Assembly: GCA_015847255.1 (NCBI GenBank)
Contig: JADLZK010002559.1
Span: 1 to 64,000, forward strand
Direction of reading: 5' to 3'
DNA from: Hyparrhenia diplandra
Lineage: Eukaryota > Streptophyta > Magnoliopsida > Poales > Poaceae
Length of the DNA stretch: 64,000 nt
Shown: piece by piece, positions 34,308-45,580 of the stretch
Numbering within the stretch: position 1 is the stretch's first letter
Layout of the letters: every line of letters starts with the position of its first letter
The notes under the pieces: model-generated
Database searches by the model: none
Seen by the model: only the letters and a program-made list of their open reading frames with translations
What the model was told of the DNA's origin: nothing
Translations under genes and position numbers: made by a program

Positions 34308-34594
34308 GGCCTTGTTTAGTTGGACAAGTTTTTGCCTCCAACTTCCAAGTTTTTAGACTCTCTCTCCATCACATCATATTAAATACACCAAAAGATATAT
34401 GTTCGGAGCAGTAAATGTAGGTAAAAAAATTAACTAATTACACATTTCTGTTCTACATGACGAGACGAATCTTTTGAACCTAGCTAGTCCATGATTGGAC
34501 AATGTTTACCACAAACAAACGAAACGTGCTACAGTGTGCTATAGAAGTTCAAACAGTGCTTCGGGCAAGTTTTTTTGCCCAACTAAACAAGGCC
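34308..34594. mobile_element. Tourist-like miniature element
   Basis: Left GGCCTTGTTTAGTTGGACAAG and right GCCCAACTAAACAAGGCC are near-perfect inverted ends. Interior blocks (CATCACATCATATTAAATACACC, CGAGACGAAT) match, in reverse, the element at 43770-44032. A TAA duplication is not visible here. Confidence 0.75.
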
Positions 34595-34870
34595 TGAAGC
34601 TGAATTATATTACCCTCGGGGCCTCGGCCCTCAGGCCACAACACATACGCATGATTACGTTGGCTTCTAAGAGTATATTGTTTCCCTACCACATATCATT
34701 CTTATACAATTTAAATTTTAGAAGATTTCCATGTTTGACACGAGTCATTTTGCTCATTGTGTTTTACGTACCTTAGTTTTGACGCTTTGAGTCTAAAAGG
34801 CACCATAAAACTTTGGTATCCATTATCTTAGAAAACCGCACACATTGAAAGATTTGGATGAAATGAATAT

Positions 34871-35709
34871 TGAAAGGATCAAGATGCCCAAGAGGGGTGA
34901 ATTGGGTTAATCTAAAATTTTATCGCAAATTAACAATCTACTAGCCCATATTCACCCTCTTGTGCCTAGGTGTATTTCTATGAATTACCGCACAAAGTTT
35001 TGCACCCTAGATTCCAATTCTTACTCTAGTACGATAATTCTAAGAATGTAAAGACATGAATTGAATTGCGGAATGTAAATGCTCAATGTAAAGAGAGGAA
35101 TAAGAACGCGACAATGTTTTGCCGAGGTATCGGACAGTCGCCACTCCCTACTAGTCCTCGTTGGAGCACTCTCGCAAGAGTATTGCTCCCCATTAGTCCG
35201 CGTAAGGACTAAGTGCTCTCTACGCGCTGATTCTTCGACACTCCATCATGGTGAATCACCCACAACCGCTCACAAGCTTGCTTTTGTCATCCACAAGCTC
35301 CACTGGATGATCTTCAAGCTCCAAACCGCCACCAAGCCATCTAGGTGATGGCGATCACCAAAAGAAACAAGCACAAACTCTCACTTGACCAAGACAAGCC
35401 TAATGAGAAGAGTGGATGCACACTTACTCTCAAAGCACTAAAGAGGTCCTTAATCTTGCAATCTCAACACCTCAATAGGCTCTTGCACTCTCTTGCTCTC
35501 ACAAGTGTTTCTTCAGCTGAACAAATGGGCAAGAGAGAGAGTATGGACGAGGTAAGGTTGTATTTATAGGCCATCCCCAAAAATCCAACCACGCCCACAA
35601 TCTCTGTGAAAAAACGAAAGCACCGGACGCTCAAACTTCCTGCGCTAGACGCGTCCGACGCTGTAGAAATTTCAAACCCGCTGCTAGCCGTTATAAAATA
35701 TATCATGCT
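34871..35709 (-). mobile_element. Copia LTR fragment (antisense)
   Basis: Begins TGAAAGGATCAAGATGCCC with a G-rich, GAATTGGG segment parallel to the LTR start at 5458. A TATAAATA box on the minus strand lies at 35561-35568, at the equivalent place to the TATA stretch of that LTR, and the GC-rich downstream part is also comparable. The sense 5' part is missing after about 35709. Open frames inside are not genes. Confidence 0.65.
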
Positions 35710-36105
35710 ACATTAGGTTTAGGTAGTAATGTACTCCACCCGTCTTAAAAAAGTGTGACAATGGAGTTCGTGTTTGTCGCACTTTTTAAAATTGAATTAG
35801 ATTTATAGAAAATAGTAGCGCTTTTAAGTAAGTTTACAATGAAAACATACTCAATGCATTTTTAATAATGCTAATCATCATATAACATAAATAATAATTT
35901 TCTTATATATATTTAGTTAAAGTTAAACATATTAATTTTCAAGGTAAGATTGTTTTTTTATGAGCCAAATAGAGTGTTTTTGACAAAGGGGTGTTAACTT
36001 GCACCAGAAATAGTCTGGTGCGTTTATTTTTATTTTTATTTACAACATGTGGAAGTGACCTTTCTCCCGAGGACATAAGTAAGATTATACTACCTATATG
36101 TATGA
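35710..36105. other. AT-rich DNA with a Stowaway-like left end
   Basis: ACTCCACCCGTCTTAAAAAAG at about 35734 resembles a Stowaway terminus. A matching right end could not be placed. Confidence 0.35.
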
Positions 36106-36107
36106 TA

Positions 36108-36338
36108 CTCCCTCTCTTCTAAATTATAATTCATTTGAATTTTTTCAACCCTAAGTTTAGCCACTTGGCTTACTAAAAGAATGTGTAAAAAATTATTTCT
36201 TTTGTTGTAGAATGCTTTATTAACAAAAGGTCCTCAAATTAACTTAAATTTGACTATGTTTGCCTGATTTTTTTTAAATAAGACAAGTGGTCAATGGGGT
36301 TAAAAAAGTTAAACAATTATAATTTGAAATGGATGGAG
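36108..36338. mobile_element. Stowaway miniature element
   Basis: Left CTCCCTCTCTTCTAAATTATAA and right TTATAATTTGAAATGGATGGAG are inverted. TA flanks at 36106-36107 and 36339-36340. It is 231 bp with an AT-rich interior. Confidence 0.85.
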
Positions 36339-37104
36339 TATTATATATGTAGATAGATATATATAAAAAAAGATCAAGACATTCATGGACTATAAAACCG
36401 GCCATTAGAAAAAAAAAAAAAAAAAACTTAGACATATAGCATTGTAACTGTCTTTTATGGTTATATATCAATTCCATAGTATTTCCTTTGGACTACTTAT
36501 AATTTCTCGTGTTTCTAGCTTAATCATTGAATTTAAGGCTAATTTTAATTATTTAGTGCCTTTATATGCCTAATTCCGTAGTAAATCCTATAGCTGATTA
36601 TTGGATTGGCAAACGGTTTTAAGTTTCAACGAAAGAAAAAAGAATTCTACGGCGTACCCTGTGATAAATTCCTCACTATATTCTCCACATCAGAAAAAAA
36701 AAAAAAACCTAGAATATAAATTCAAGTTCTTGTTATAATTAATAAATGAGTATTACATTCTAATAAATAAATGAGTAAAAAGAATGCAGATAAAGAAAAA
36801 AAAAAAAACTACTTTACTTCCTAAATTGCAACCGGCTCCACCGGCCACCGCCATCCCTGCCCCACCATCCTCCGCGGGTCCCACCCACTTATTATATATC
36901 ATGGCAGCAAGCATTGGGAGGGCGCGCGTGGGGCCCACCTACCCATGTGCTCCCCTCTTAATGGCCTTCGTCTACCTCGCGTACCCACCCACCTCCCATA
37001 CAAAGCCGCGCGCTGCCACCTCCCCACCTCCCTCTTCCACCACCTCGCAGCGAGCAGGAAGGGAGCCCAAGCAAGCAGAGACAGCCGTTAACTCCCAGAC
37101 AGCC
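36339..37104 (+). promoter_or_regulatory. Upstream region of the 37-kb gene
   Basis: AT-rich until about 36830, then abruptly GC-rich. A TATATAT at 36893-36899 lies about 206 bases before the ATG and is the best core-promoter candidate. An ATG at 36901 lies so close to it that it is probably outside the transcript. Confidence 0.4.
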
Positions 37105-38124
37105 ATGGACGCCGCCGAGGCGAGGAGGAGCAGCAGCGCGTCCTCCTCCCCGGAGTTCGAGTTCTGGCCGCTCCACCCCAACCCCGCCGCCTCGCCGTCC
37201 TGCGCCGACGAGCTCTTCGCCGGAGGGGTACTCCTCCCCGCTCCCCGTCCTCCCACCGAAGCCGGCGTCGTCCAGGAACAGCAGCAGCCAGAGCGCGCCC
37301 GTCGCGGAACCCGAGCCGGAGCCGGAGCTAGGGGAGGCGTCGGCGTCCCTTCTTGCGATGCCGCCTACGGCCTCGATCACTTCCCCGGCGCCACCCACCG
37401 CCTCTTCCGGAGGAGGGTCCAAGCGCTGGACCGACATCTTCTCCAAGAAGCCGGCGCCGGCAGCCGAGGAGAAGCAGGACCGGGACAAGGGAGAAGGAGA
37501 AGCGCACCAAGGACGGCGGCCGGAAACAGGGCGGCGGGCACTCTTCCGGCAGCGGCGCAGGCTCGGAGCTGAACATCAACATCTGGCCCTTCTCGCGGAG
37601 CCGCTCGGCCGGCGGCGGGTCCGGCTCCGGCTCCGGCTCGTCCAAGCCGCGGCCGCCCGCGAGGAAGGTCAGCAGCGCGCCGTGCTCGCGCAGCAACTCC
37701 CGCGGCGAGGCCGCCGGCGCGCCTCCGCTCAGGCGGTGGGCGGCTAGCCCCCGGCCGCTCCGGCGGCGGCGTGCCGGTGGGTCGGTCCAGCCCGGTCTGG
37801 CAGATCCGGCGCCCGGCGGCCAAGCCTGCGCCCGCCCCCGTCCCTGTCGCATCAGCCTCAGAGCTGTTCAGCGACAGACGGGCGCCGCCGCCGCCGCAGC
37901 CGCAGCAGCACAAGGAGAGAGCGGCCGGCGCGGCCAACAACGGCCGGAAGCCCGGCCTGGGCGGCGGCGTACGGGGCCTGAACTTGAGCGTGAACTCGTG
38001 CATTGGGTACCGGCACCAGGTCAGCTGCCGGCGCGCGGACGTCGGCGCCGCCCGTGGCCCCGGCTCAATCGGCGGCGGGCTGTTCGGCATCAAGGGACTC
38101 TTCTCCAAGAAGGTGGTGCATTGA
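37105..38124 (+). CDS. Uncharacterised plant-specific serine/glycine-rich protein (three frameshifts)
   Basis: Intronless. The N-terminus MDAAEARRSSSASSSPEFE is followed by FWPLHP and ADELFAGGVLLP. Next come SKRWTDIFSKKP, ELNINIWPFSRSRSAG, ARKVSSAPCSRSNSRGE, SSPVWQIRR and LNLSVNSCIGYRHQVSC. The C-terminus is GLFGIKGLFSKKVVH, before TGA 38122-38124. I recognise the general class of plant proteins with an EFEFWP-like start, a basic Ser/Gly-rich middle and an LF-x2-LF-x-KK end; its function is unknown to me. No membrane segment or catalytic motif is visible. The frame moves by one base near 37232 (C run), 37490 (G run) and 37749 (C5 run), each consistent with one extra base. Without those shifts the protein would be about 338 residues. 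Shadow frames in this GC-rich block should be ignored. Confidence 0.75.
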
Positions 38125-38392
38125 GGAGCCTCTTCTGAATATTCAGTATTCACCTTCTGGTCACTCATGTAGTAACTCCTTTTTACCCTTTTTTAGTAGT
38201 AATTTTTTTTAACTTTCTGGGTTATATATATAAGTGGTATGAGATGTGTGTTTGTGAGGGAGGTTGTTAATTACATGTAAAAAAGATGCATGGTTAGCCA
38301 GTAACCGGTTTTTGTAAGGCTAATGCTTGGTGATATCTACTGTAAAAAGTTTAGTAATGTTAACCAGCTCTGCTTATGCTGTGAGCAATGGC
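38125..38392 (+). other. 3' UTR of the 37-kb gene
   Basis: AT-rich sequence directly after the stop. No further coding. Confidence 0.5.
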
Positions 38393-39118
38393 CATTCAGA
38401 CTGAGACTGCCTGCAGAAAATGAGATGGATGGAGATCATGGTGCAGATTCTATCTGAACAAATGTTCCTCTGAGCATATTATGTATGGATAATATGATTC
38501 TGCCTCCACTGAACAAGCTTGGCAGCATGTTTTTCTACTGTATGTAAATATAACAGGACGAATGGACAGTAATATTTTCATGGAAAAGTTTGATACAGAG
38601 TAGAAGCAAGCCTGTTCATATCAGACTTTAACAGACCAAACAAAAGAATTGAGGGCTCAGTTGCATTGCAAACCACAGGCAAAGAGAAGCAAAATGAGAG
38701 GTCTTCAACCAGCATCAACACAGACTTTCAGACATCAGTATTGGATGATCAGACGCCCAGAAGATTTTATGGGTATTCTTCATTCTCTTCCTGTTGATCA
38801 GCATGATCCAGCATCCGCCCTCCTTTGCTATCCTCAACATTAGTGGCCACCCCTTACCTCCAGTTGCACCTTGTCAATTGTAGCAAATAGAGCAATAGCA
38901 TTGTACTCTGCACTGCAGACTTCCTGCAAAAGATGAGATGGATGGAGATCATGTTGCAGATTCTATCTGAACAAAATATTCCTCTGTGCATATGGATATG
39001 ATTGTGCCTCCACTGTACAAGTTATTTTTTGGCCAGCATGTGTTTTCTTTTACTTTTGTGTAAATACAATAGTGTAGTACTAGTACTTTTTTTAATGAAC
39101 CGACAGTGATATTTTATA
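38393..39118. repeat. Diverged direct duplication downstream of the 37-kb gene
   Basis: Copy 1 (about 38393-38585) and copy 2 (about 38903-39118) share GAGATGGATGGAGATCATG, GCAGATTCTATCTGAACAAA, a TTCCTCTG-GCATAT block, TGCCTCCACTG-ACAAG and a GCAGCATG/CCAGCATGT block. They are separated by about 320 bp and are non-coding. Origin unknown; both may derive from gene-terminal sequence. Confidence 0.8.
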
Positions 39119-39734
39119 AAAATCTCACATCATTTCTGATGACACAAAGAACGTGTGAGCTCCACTGGATTTTGATTTAGTCATTCTTCCTATTTTAATT
39201 GGCGCAGTTTTCTATTTTTGCCCTCTTTATTATTATTTATTACAAATAAAAAGGAAACCATTCTACCAGCTTTTTTGGGATTTAAGATGAGTTTACTTGA
39301 GAGTGTTATTTTGGAAATCTGAGGATTTACATCGTCTCTTTTTACAAAGGGCTTGTTTGGTTGACGTTTTGGACTATATAAAATAGCAACACAATCCAAA
39401 CACGCATATTATGACCAGAATAATCACTGGAGATTTAGTAATAGAATTAATTTCTAGATGTTGAGTTCCAAGTCTTATTTTGTTTTAGTTTTCAATCAGA
39501 ACTTTGTGTTTGAGACTACTTGGTTGGCAGTGCCATTTTTGTAATAAGATTTAGCTATATGCATCAATTGATGCATATTATGGGATATTAATATATTATC
39601 TTTTCTATAAAAACTAACGACCTTCGCCACCAATCACTCTAGGTTTTAATTAATGAGATCATTTGTGAAGATAAACGTGTGTAATATTAAGAATGAAATT
39701 CATCCTTCCACCTGCATATAGCAGATATTTTGAG
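39119..39734. other. AT-rich intergenic DNA
   Basis: GGGCTTGTTTGGTTGACG at about 39348 looks like a miniature-element end, without a convincing partner. Confidence 0.3.
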
Positions 39735-40440
39735 CTAGAATAGTCATTTTGATCACCTATCATCCGAGGCTTCACTTCTGTCCCTAAACTTCTAAAATAA
39801 TCATTTGTCCATGATATTTAGGCTCATATTCATCGTCCTAAAATTATCAATGTAACATAATCAAAATAACTGTTTTAGTTCTTAAACTTTGTATTTTAGA
39901 CTCAATTTCAACAATGACCTATCAAAGTGCATTTTAGACTTTAAACTCATCTATTGAGCTCAAATTCATCTATGTAAACGTCGTGGTACGGTCTTAGTGT
40001 CTCACGCTTGGTTTGCTCCGGATTCACCTTCAATATGAGATGGACAATCATCGTTATATACTAGTATAGAATCAAATAGCACGCTTTGGACATTTATAGT
40101 CACATTTTGAAATGAACATAGATATAGATCTCATGGATTAGGTAATATAGTATTCAATCATGATTTTATTTTTTTTCATTTTAATGACTAAATATTTGAG
40201 TAAAAAAAAAAAACTAGACCAAAAAAATGTTAACTTTGAAGACAGAAAATGCATTATATTTGTTCATAGATGAATTTAGTCAACATTGGGGACTGAAGTG
40301 GAGCATTCTGATAGCATTGGGATAAAACTGGATCAAAAAAATGTGAAACTTTAAGACAGACAATTATTCCAAAAGTTTAGAAGGCGAAACCGAGCTTTAG
40401 GCCATAGTTGAGGGACCAAGATAACAATTCTACTATTTTG
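39735..40440. mobile_element. Candidate long-terminal-inverted-repeat element, diverged
   Basis: Starting at 39736, AGAATAGTCATTTTGATCACC plus a following GAGGCTTC segment pairs imperfectly with the reverse complement of 40387-40435 (AGAATTGTTATCTTGGTCCC and so on). Interior halves also mirror one another (CTAAACTTCTAAAATAATCA against the reverse complement of TGATTATTCCAAAAGTTTAG-like sequence). About 700 bp, non-coding. The duplication is unclear. Confidence 0.5.
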
Positions 40441-41504
40441 CGATTTTGACTCTCACTTTTCACTGAAACTGCAGTCCAAGAGATTTTGAAATGGCAATGA
40501 ATATAACGCGCATCTGTAGTTGAAAAGTACTACTATTGTGTCTGTGAAGATGCTGCTGGGGCACCGGCGGGTTTCCCCGGACAGTGAGACTGTTGCCTAG
40601 TTATTGCAAGCTTGGGAAGGAAACTGTTGGTAGTTACTGGGAGGCAGACAATCTTTGGTGACTGTCGAGTGCCTTCCTTCTCACAATGTTGGCAACCAGC
40701 AGTGGCTGGCATTGATGCACCGACCGGTCGGTCATATACACACTAGTCAGCGCTGTGGTTGCTGTCTGTTTTGCATCGATCTACAGTTCTCGATGGCCTG
40801 CTAAACTGAAGTTTTTGGTGGTTTCCTTTGCCCAACTGGTGAAGTACAAGTGAGTGACCGGTGAACTACTGACGATGCCATGCTTGTCGTAGCGTTGGTG
40901 ACTGCCGATGATCGTTTCCTACACATTGTTACCACTTCGTTATTATCCACACACCAGATTGTTAGATAATGGATGAGTAAAAACATCCGGCTTCTGCATC
41001 CGAGGACGTGCACAGCCAAACCACACACCAGATGGGGGTGTAATCATAATTTATTATCTTATAGTCTAATTATATTAGGAATTATATATTTGTACGTTGC
41101 TATAGAGAAGAACATAATAGTGGGTTGCATTATCTCTGCAACTGGGATTAGACCAAGGGACATGCGAGAGAAAGAGAGACAGAGTTACCTGGGTAATGAC
41201 AGCTTCAAAAATGTTAAAACAGCTGGCTCATAGAATTCAAGCCTTGGAGCTAGGAGTCCTAGGACAGGAGAATGGAAGAGGCCACTTTTTTACGAGAGGA
41301 GGGGATCCACGAGGCAGAGGGGTTGGATGGGTTCTGGTGTCTGTTTTTGCCTGGCTTGCCATGCTAGATGTGTCATTGAAAATTTTATGATGGATGAATT
41401 GATCCTAGCTTGACGGCGACTAACAACATGAGCAAAGCGCACGGCGCATGAGGCAATGGGAGCCTTTATAGTAGGAGCATATACCTCACAGAGATGTCTT
41501 GATG
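40441..41504. other. Unassigned intergenic DNA
   Basis: No gene or repeat supported. Confidence 0.35.
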
Positions 41505-41506
41505 TA

Positions 41507-41711
41507 CTGCCTCCGTCCTAAAAAAGATTGTCATTTTAGGTTTTTTCGACATTGTGTTTGATTGTTTATCTTATCCAAAAAATTTATGCAAATTATTATT
41601 AAAGTAAGACATAACAAAATAAATAAAATTCATAAAAAATTGAATAAAACGAATAGTTAAACAAGATGTCCGAAAAACATAAAACGACACTCTTTTTAGG
41701 GACGGAGGGAG
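41507..41711. mobile_element. Stowaway miniature element
   Basis: Left CTGCCTCCGTCCTAAAAAAG and right TTTTTAGGGACGGAGGGAG. TA flanks at 41505-41506 and 41712-41713. 205 bp, AT-rich interior. Confidence 0.88.
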
Positions 41712-43769
41712 TATGGTGCATGACCTTTGGTTACTGAAGGCACCACAAGAGCAGTGCTCAACCAGAAGAACCTAAGCTTTGCCACAAACACTTTTAAATT
41801 TGACCAAATATATATATAAAAAAAGATATATCATATTTATAGTTTATAATTGGTAGAACTAGATAGACCGTTGAATCTCCCTCTTGGCCTTACGCGACAT
41901 CTCCTCCAAAGTGACGGCGGAACCACGTAGAAGTCCAGGGCGAGTTGGAAAGCTCATTCACCGGATGGCCTTCCAGACCGTTTAGCAAGACGGGCGTTTA
42001 GGCACTCTACATTGGGGTCACATTAAATTAAATTTGCATAATATCCAACGGTTGTGTTCTGAGCCCCCGCCGAGCTTGGAAGTCCGGAAGCATTGAAGGG
42101 TCATTGATCAAAGGCACAAGTGGGATCAGGTTGACAAAGTCGATGAAGGTGGCAAAGGATGAATAATATAGGGGCAGCCACAGTTACCGAAAAATCGGTG
42201 GGGTCGTCCGTCCTGGGCCCAAGTCCACCTAGGGAGTCCGCACTCCCAAATGGGCGTGGTCCATCCGTATAAGGTCCATCGTAGGCATAGTCCACTTGTA
42301 ATAATATGACGACCCCGACGCCCTCCGACGCCACCGCATATGCGCGGTTGAGCTCGACCATACGTAGCGGCCAAGGATGCTCCATCAATGGCTGCCAAGG
42401 TATATGGGGCGCGACAAGGGAGGCCGTGAGCTCATCAAGCATTGGGTCGAACCATTAGAAAGAGGATCCGCACCCCCCAAGGGACTCGAGCACGATCAAA
42501 TCAGGGGTGCGCGGCGCCGATCACCTCTATGCATGGCGCAACTCCCTAGCCGGAGCAGGGATGATGTCGAGGGGACCGAACGGAGAATCCATCCGACGAA
42601 GAAAGGAGGTACCGGTGGCACGGCCGCCCTCGGAATGCCCCGCCACCGCACGATTGTCGAAGACGCGGTGGTCTGCTCCTCGGCGCAAGCGATCCAGGCT
42701 CTCCTTCGCGCGACTCAAGGAGGGGTAATGAGGTAGGTGGCGATGTTGATGCCTGCATTTCCTCGCCCGGTGCCTCGTGTTGAGGCAGAAGAGGCAGCAA
42801 ATGTTGTTAATATTTTGTTGAAGTCCAGTTCTGGCATGAATACCATATTGGTACTTATGGGACAGACCGAGTATAAGTAAGGGGCGTTTTAAATTAGCCT
42901 AGAATCTTTAAATTAAATGAGCATAATATCCAACGGTAGTGTTCTGAACGGCCATAGTACAAGTGCGGAAAACCTATTGAAGGGTCATTATTCTAGCCAC
43001 AAGTGGATCAGGCCCCACAAAGTCAGGATTTGTTCTTGATTGTTGAATAATGTAGTGCTTGTACCACAATATACAAGAAAAATCATGCTAGTGTGCTTCC
43101 TAATGCAAAAGTCCACCTAGCACGTTAAAACCGCCACATGACACTTAATATCCATCCGTATATAATGTTCCATCGTATGCATAGTCCACCAGTAATAATA
43201 TAATGCCCCGTTTAGGACGTCAGTAATCATATGATTAGTGGGGCTCCCATGTCTGTGACATTCAGAGGTCATCACCTCAATGACTGCCAATATATATGGG
43301 GCATTACAACGTGAGATTATTCGACACTATCTGTACTTGTTGTGGCAGAACCATTGAGAAATGAGATGCTGCTCGTCAACAATTCGAATCAACAAGTTGA
43401 TGCATGCAATCAGTTCAGAACACAGGGATAATGGAGGAGAACAATGCCGTTAACTTGTTTCATGGAGTTGACTGTTGCTACAACTTGCCTGGTAAAGAAT
43501 TTGGATTATCGTACGACAGCATCTCATTAATTTTATTCTCAATCCTCCTGCAAGTCGATCCATGAAGCCATCCTTCCATAAGATCAAGTAGTTCCAGAGA
43601 CGTGGCGACGAACCACCACGTGGGACGGGCGCGGGGATCAAGGCGGTATAAGATTTCAAATGCTGGAGCTAATTATAGTGCTCGATCCGAGCTTGCTTTA
43701 CTTGAAACTTACAAGTCTACTTGGCGACTTCGGAGTTTCAAGTGCTGAGAGTCGTCCATGCAAGACTAA

Positions 43770-44032
43770 GGCCTTGTTTAGATGGCTAAAAATTGTAACC
43801 GAATATCACATCATACATAAGACGTTTCGTTTGTTAGTGGTAAATATCATCCTACCATAGAGTAACTAGGCTCAAAAGAATCGCCTCGTAATGTACATCT
43901 AAACTGTGTAATTAGTTATTTTTTTTACCTACATTTAATACTCCAAACATATGTCTTTTTGGTGTATTTAATGTGATGTGATGGAGAGAAAGTGAGAAAA
44001 ATGTTAGAAATTCTAGCCATCTAAACAAGGCC
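43770..44032. mobile_element. Tourist-like (PIF/Harbinger) miniature element
   Basis: Left GGCCTTGTTTAGATGGCTA and right TAGCCATCTAAACAAGGCC are a perfect 19-bp inverted pair, flanked by TAA at 43767-43769 and 44033-44035. Same family as 34308-34594, in opposite orientation. Confidence 0.92.
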
Positions 44033-44047
44033 TAATAAAAACCCTTA

Positions 44048-44250
44048 GGGCATGCTTGGTTCTAAGGGATTAGGGATTTGAGGATTAATTTTTAGTCCTA
44101 TTTAGTATCTAAATTACCAAACATGAGGGACTAAAGACTAATTTGTAGTCTCATTTAGTCTCTATTTTAATAGACTCTTGGGAGGGACTAGGGAATAATT
44201 TTTAGTCTCATTTAGTCCCTAGTCCCTAGTCCATGGAACCAAACAAGGCC
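44048..44250. mobile_element. Second PIF/Harbinger-like miniature element
   Basis: Left GGGCATGCTTGGTTCTAAGG and right CCATGGAACCAAACAAGGCC, flanked by TTA at 44045-44047 and 44251-44253. 203 bp. The interior repeats TTAGTCTCATTTAGTC-like segments. Confidence 0.82.
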
Positions 44251-44810
44251 TTATTGTCAAGTAGTAGTGATAAACAAACCTTAACGCGGATGATGTAGTG
44301 AATAACTGAATGTGTAGTGATCTTATTAAGTCTTTTTAATGCATGGGGCACTTGAATTATATATATATGAGGGTGTCTTAATTTTGTTGTTCTTGATAAC
44401 TGTCTAGTGACTAGTCAACTCTATTTTACCCATCTCCAATATGAACTTTTTTTTTTTTTATAACAGATCTTAAGTTATTTGTAATGAGTCAAGACAAGGT
44501 CAGAATTTGTTCTCTTGGTACTTGATTGGTGAATAATATATACTTGTTGGTAGAAATAATATAATAAAAATAAAAATCATGCCTGCTGGTGACCAGTATA
44601 ATGCAAAGTCCCATCCACCTAGCACGTTAAAACTGCCACATGCATCAGTTTGAGTCCTTATAATACTACTTGATGCGTACTACGATATAAGCAGTACGGG
44701 TGTACAAACTAAATCATCTCCAAGTAATATAATGGATGTTTGGTGCCGTCGGCAGTGTCATCTGCTCAATGGCTGCTTGTGAAGCATTACAACGTGGGAT
44801 TATTCTCGAT

Positions 44811-45580
44811 TCTCCTTTTGAACAAAATTATTCTTCAGATGATCATCGGTCGTTATCGGAACTATATGTACCAAGTAGAATTTATTGCTTGTAGATTCTT
44901 ACTTCGCATCTTATTCTACATCATTATTCAGGTCCATATGCATTGGTCGATCAAGAAGCTATGATATTAATATATTCTCTTTTCTAAAAGCATTTATTCA
45001 GGGTAGAAATAAAGAATGCAAGATGGAGTTATATACTTTGGAGTTGAAACTTACAATTTGTCCCTAGAGTTGATTGTTATTGTTAACTTTTTTTATTCAA
45101 GATTGAGGGCACTGCATCGTAGGACAATGGACACCATCTCAGCCAATTTGATTTGGCTAGAGTAGTTCAAGAGGCGCAGTGTCAATGGGCCACGTGCAAC
45201 CGTGCGCGGTGATCGAGGCGCAGGTTAAAATTCAAAGTTTGGAGCCACATTCTTTGATGCAACTTTGGACTTCGGCGCGCTGAGTCGATGTCAGTACTTG
45301 ACGACGTGTACGTTTTGGATTGTTCTCTTGAAGACGCGTTTGGCAAGTGGAATAGTTCTAGATTCTAGGTTTGAATCGGAGAATCACTCCAAAATGGTAA
45401 AGCTATGGAACGTTTAGCCTAGAATTGTTTGTGGCTTCTTGCATGTGAGTATAATAATGGAACAAAAATAGTCTAGAATCCAATAGTCAAATGGTGAACG
45501 AGTTTGAGCCAGTAAAAGTGAAAATAATGGTTTTATTGACTCTTTGTTCATCTTAAGAAGAGAAATAAAAATTTCTTAAG
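44811..45580. other. AT-rich intergenic DNA
   Basis: No supported feature. Confidence 0.3.

Larger units (their letters stand above)
42025..44810. repeat. Three diverged copies of one local repeat
   Basis: Copy A about 42025-42470, copy B about 42893-43370, copy C about 44480-44810. Shared blocks in order: GCATAATATCCAACGG (A, B), GAAGGGTCATT (A, B), the GATTGTTGAATAATRTA type (B, C), CACCTAGCACGTTAAAAC (B, C), CATAGTCCAC-TGTAATAATAT (A, B), and a GGCTGCCAA/GGCTGCTTG segment running into ATTACAACGTG-GATTATTC (A, B, C). Copy A is the most GC-rich and has open frames of about 100 codons, none with a recognised domain. The parent could be a decayed gene or a transposon. Confidence 0.65.

Noticed and set aside
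36958..38168. Long minus-strand frames opposite the 37-kb gene
   Set aside because: Shadows of the GC-rich plus-strand coding sequence; the plus strand has the coherent motif order.
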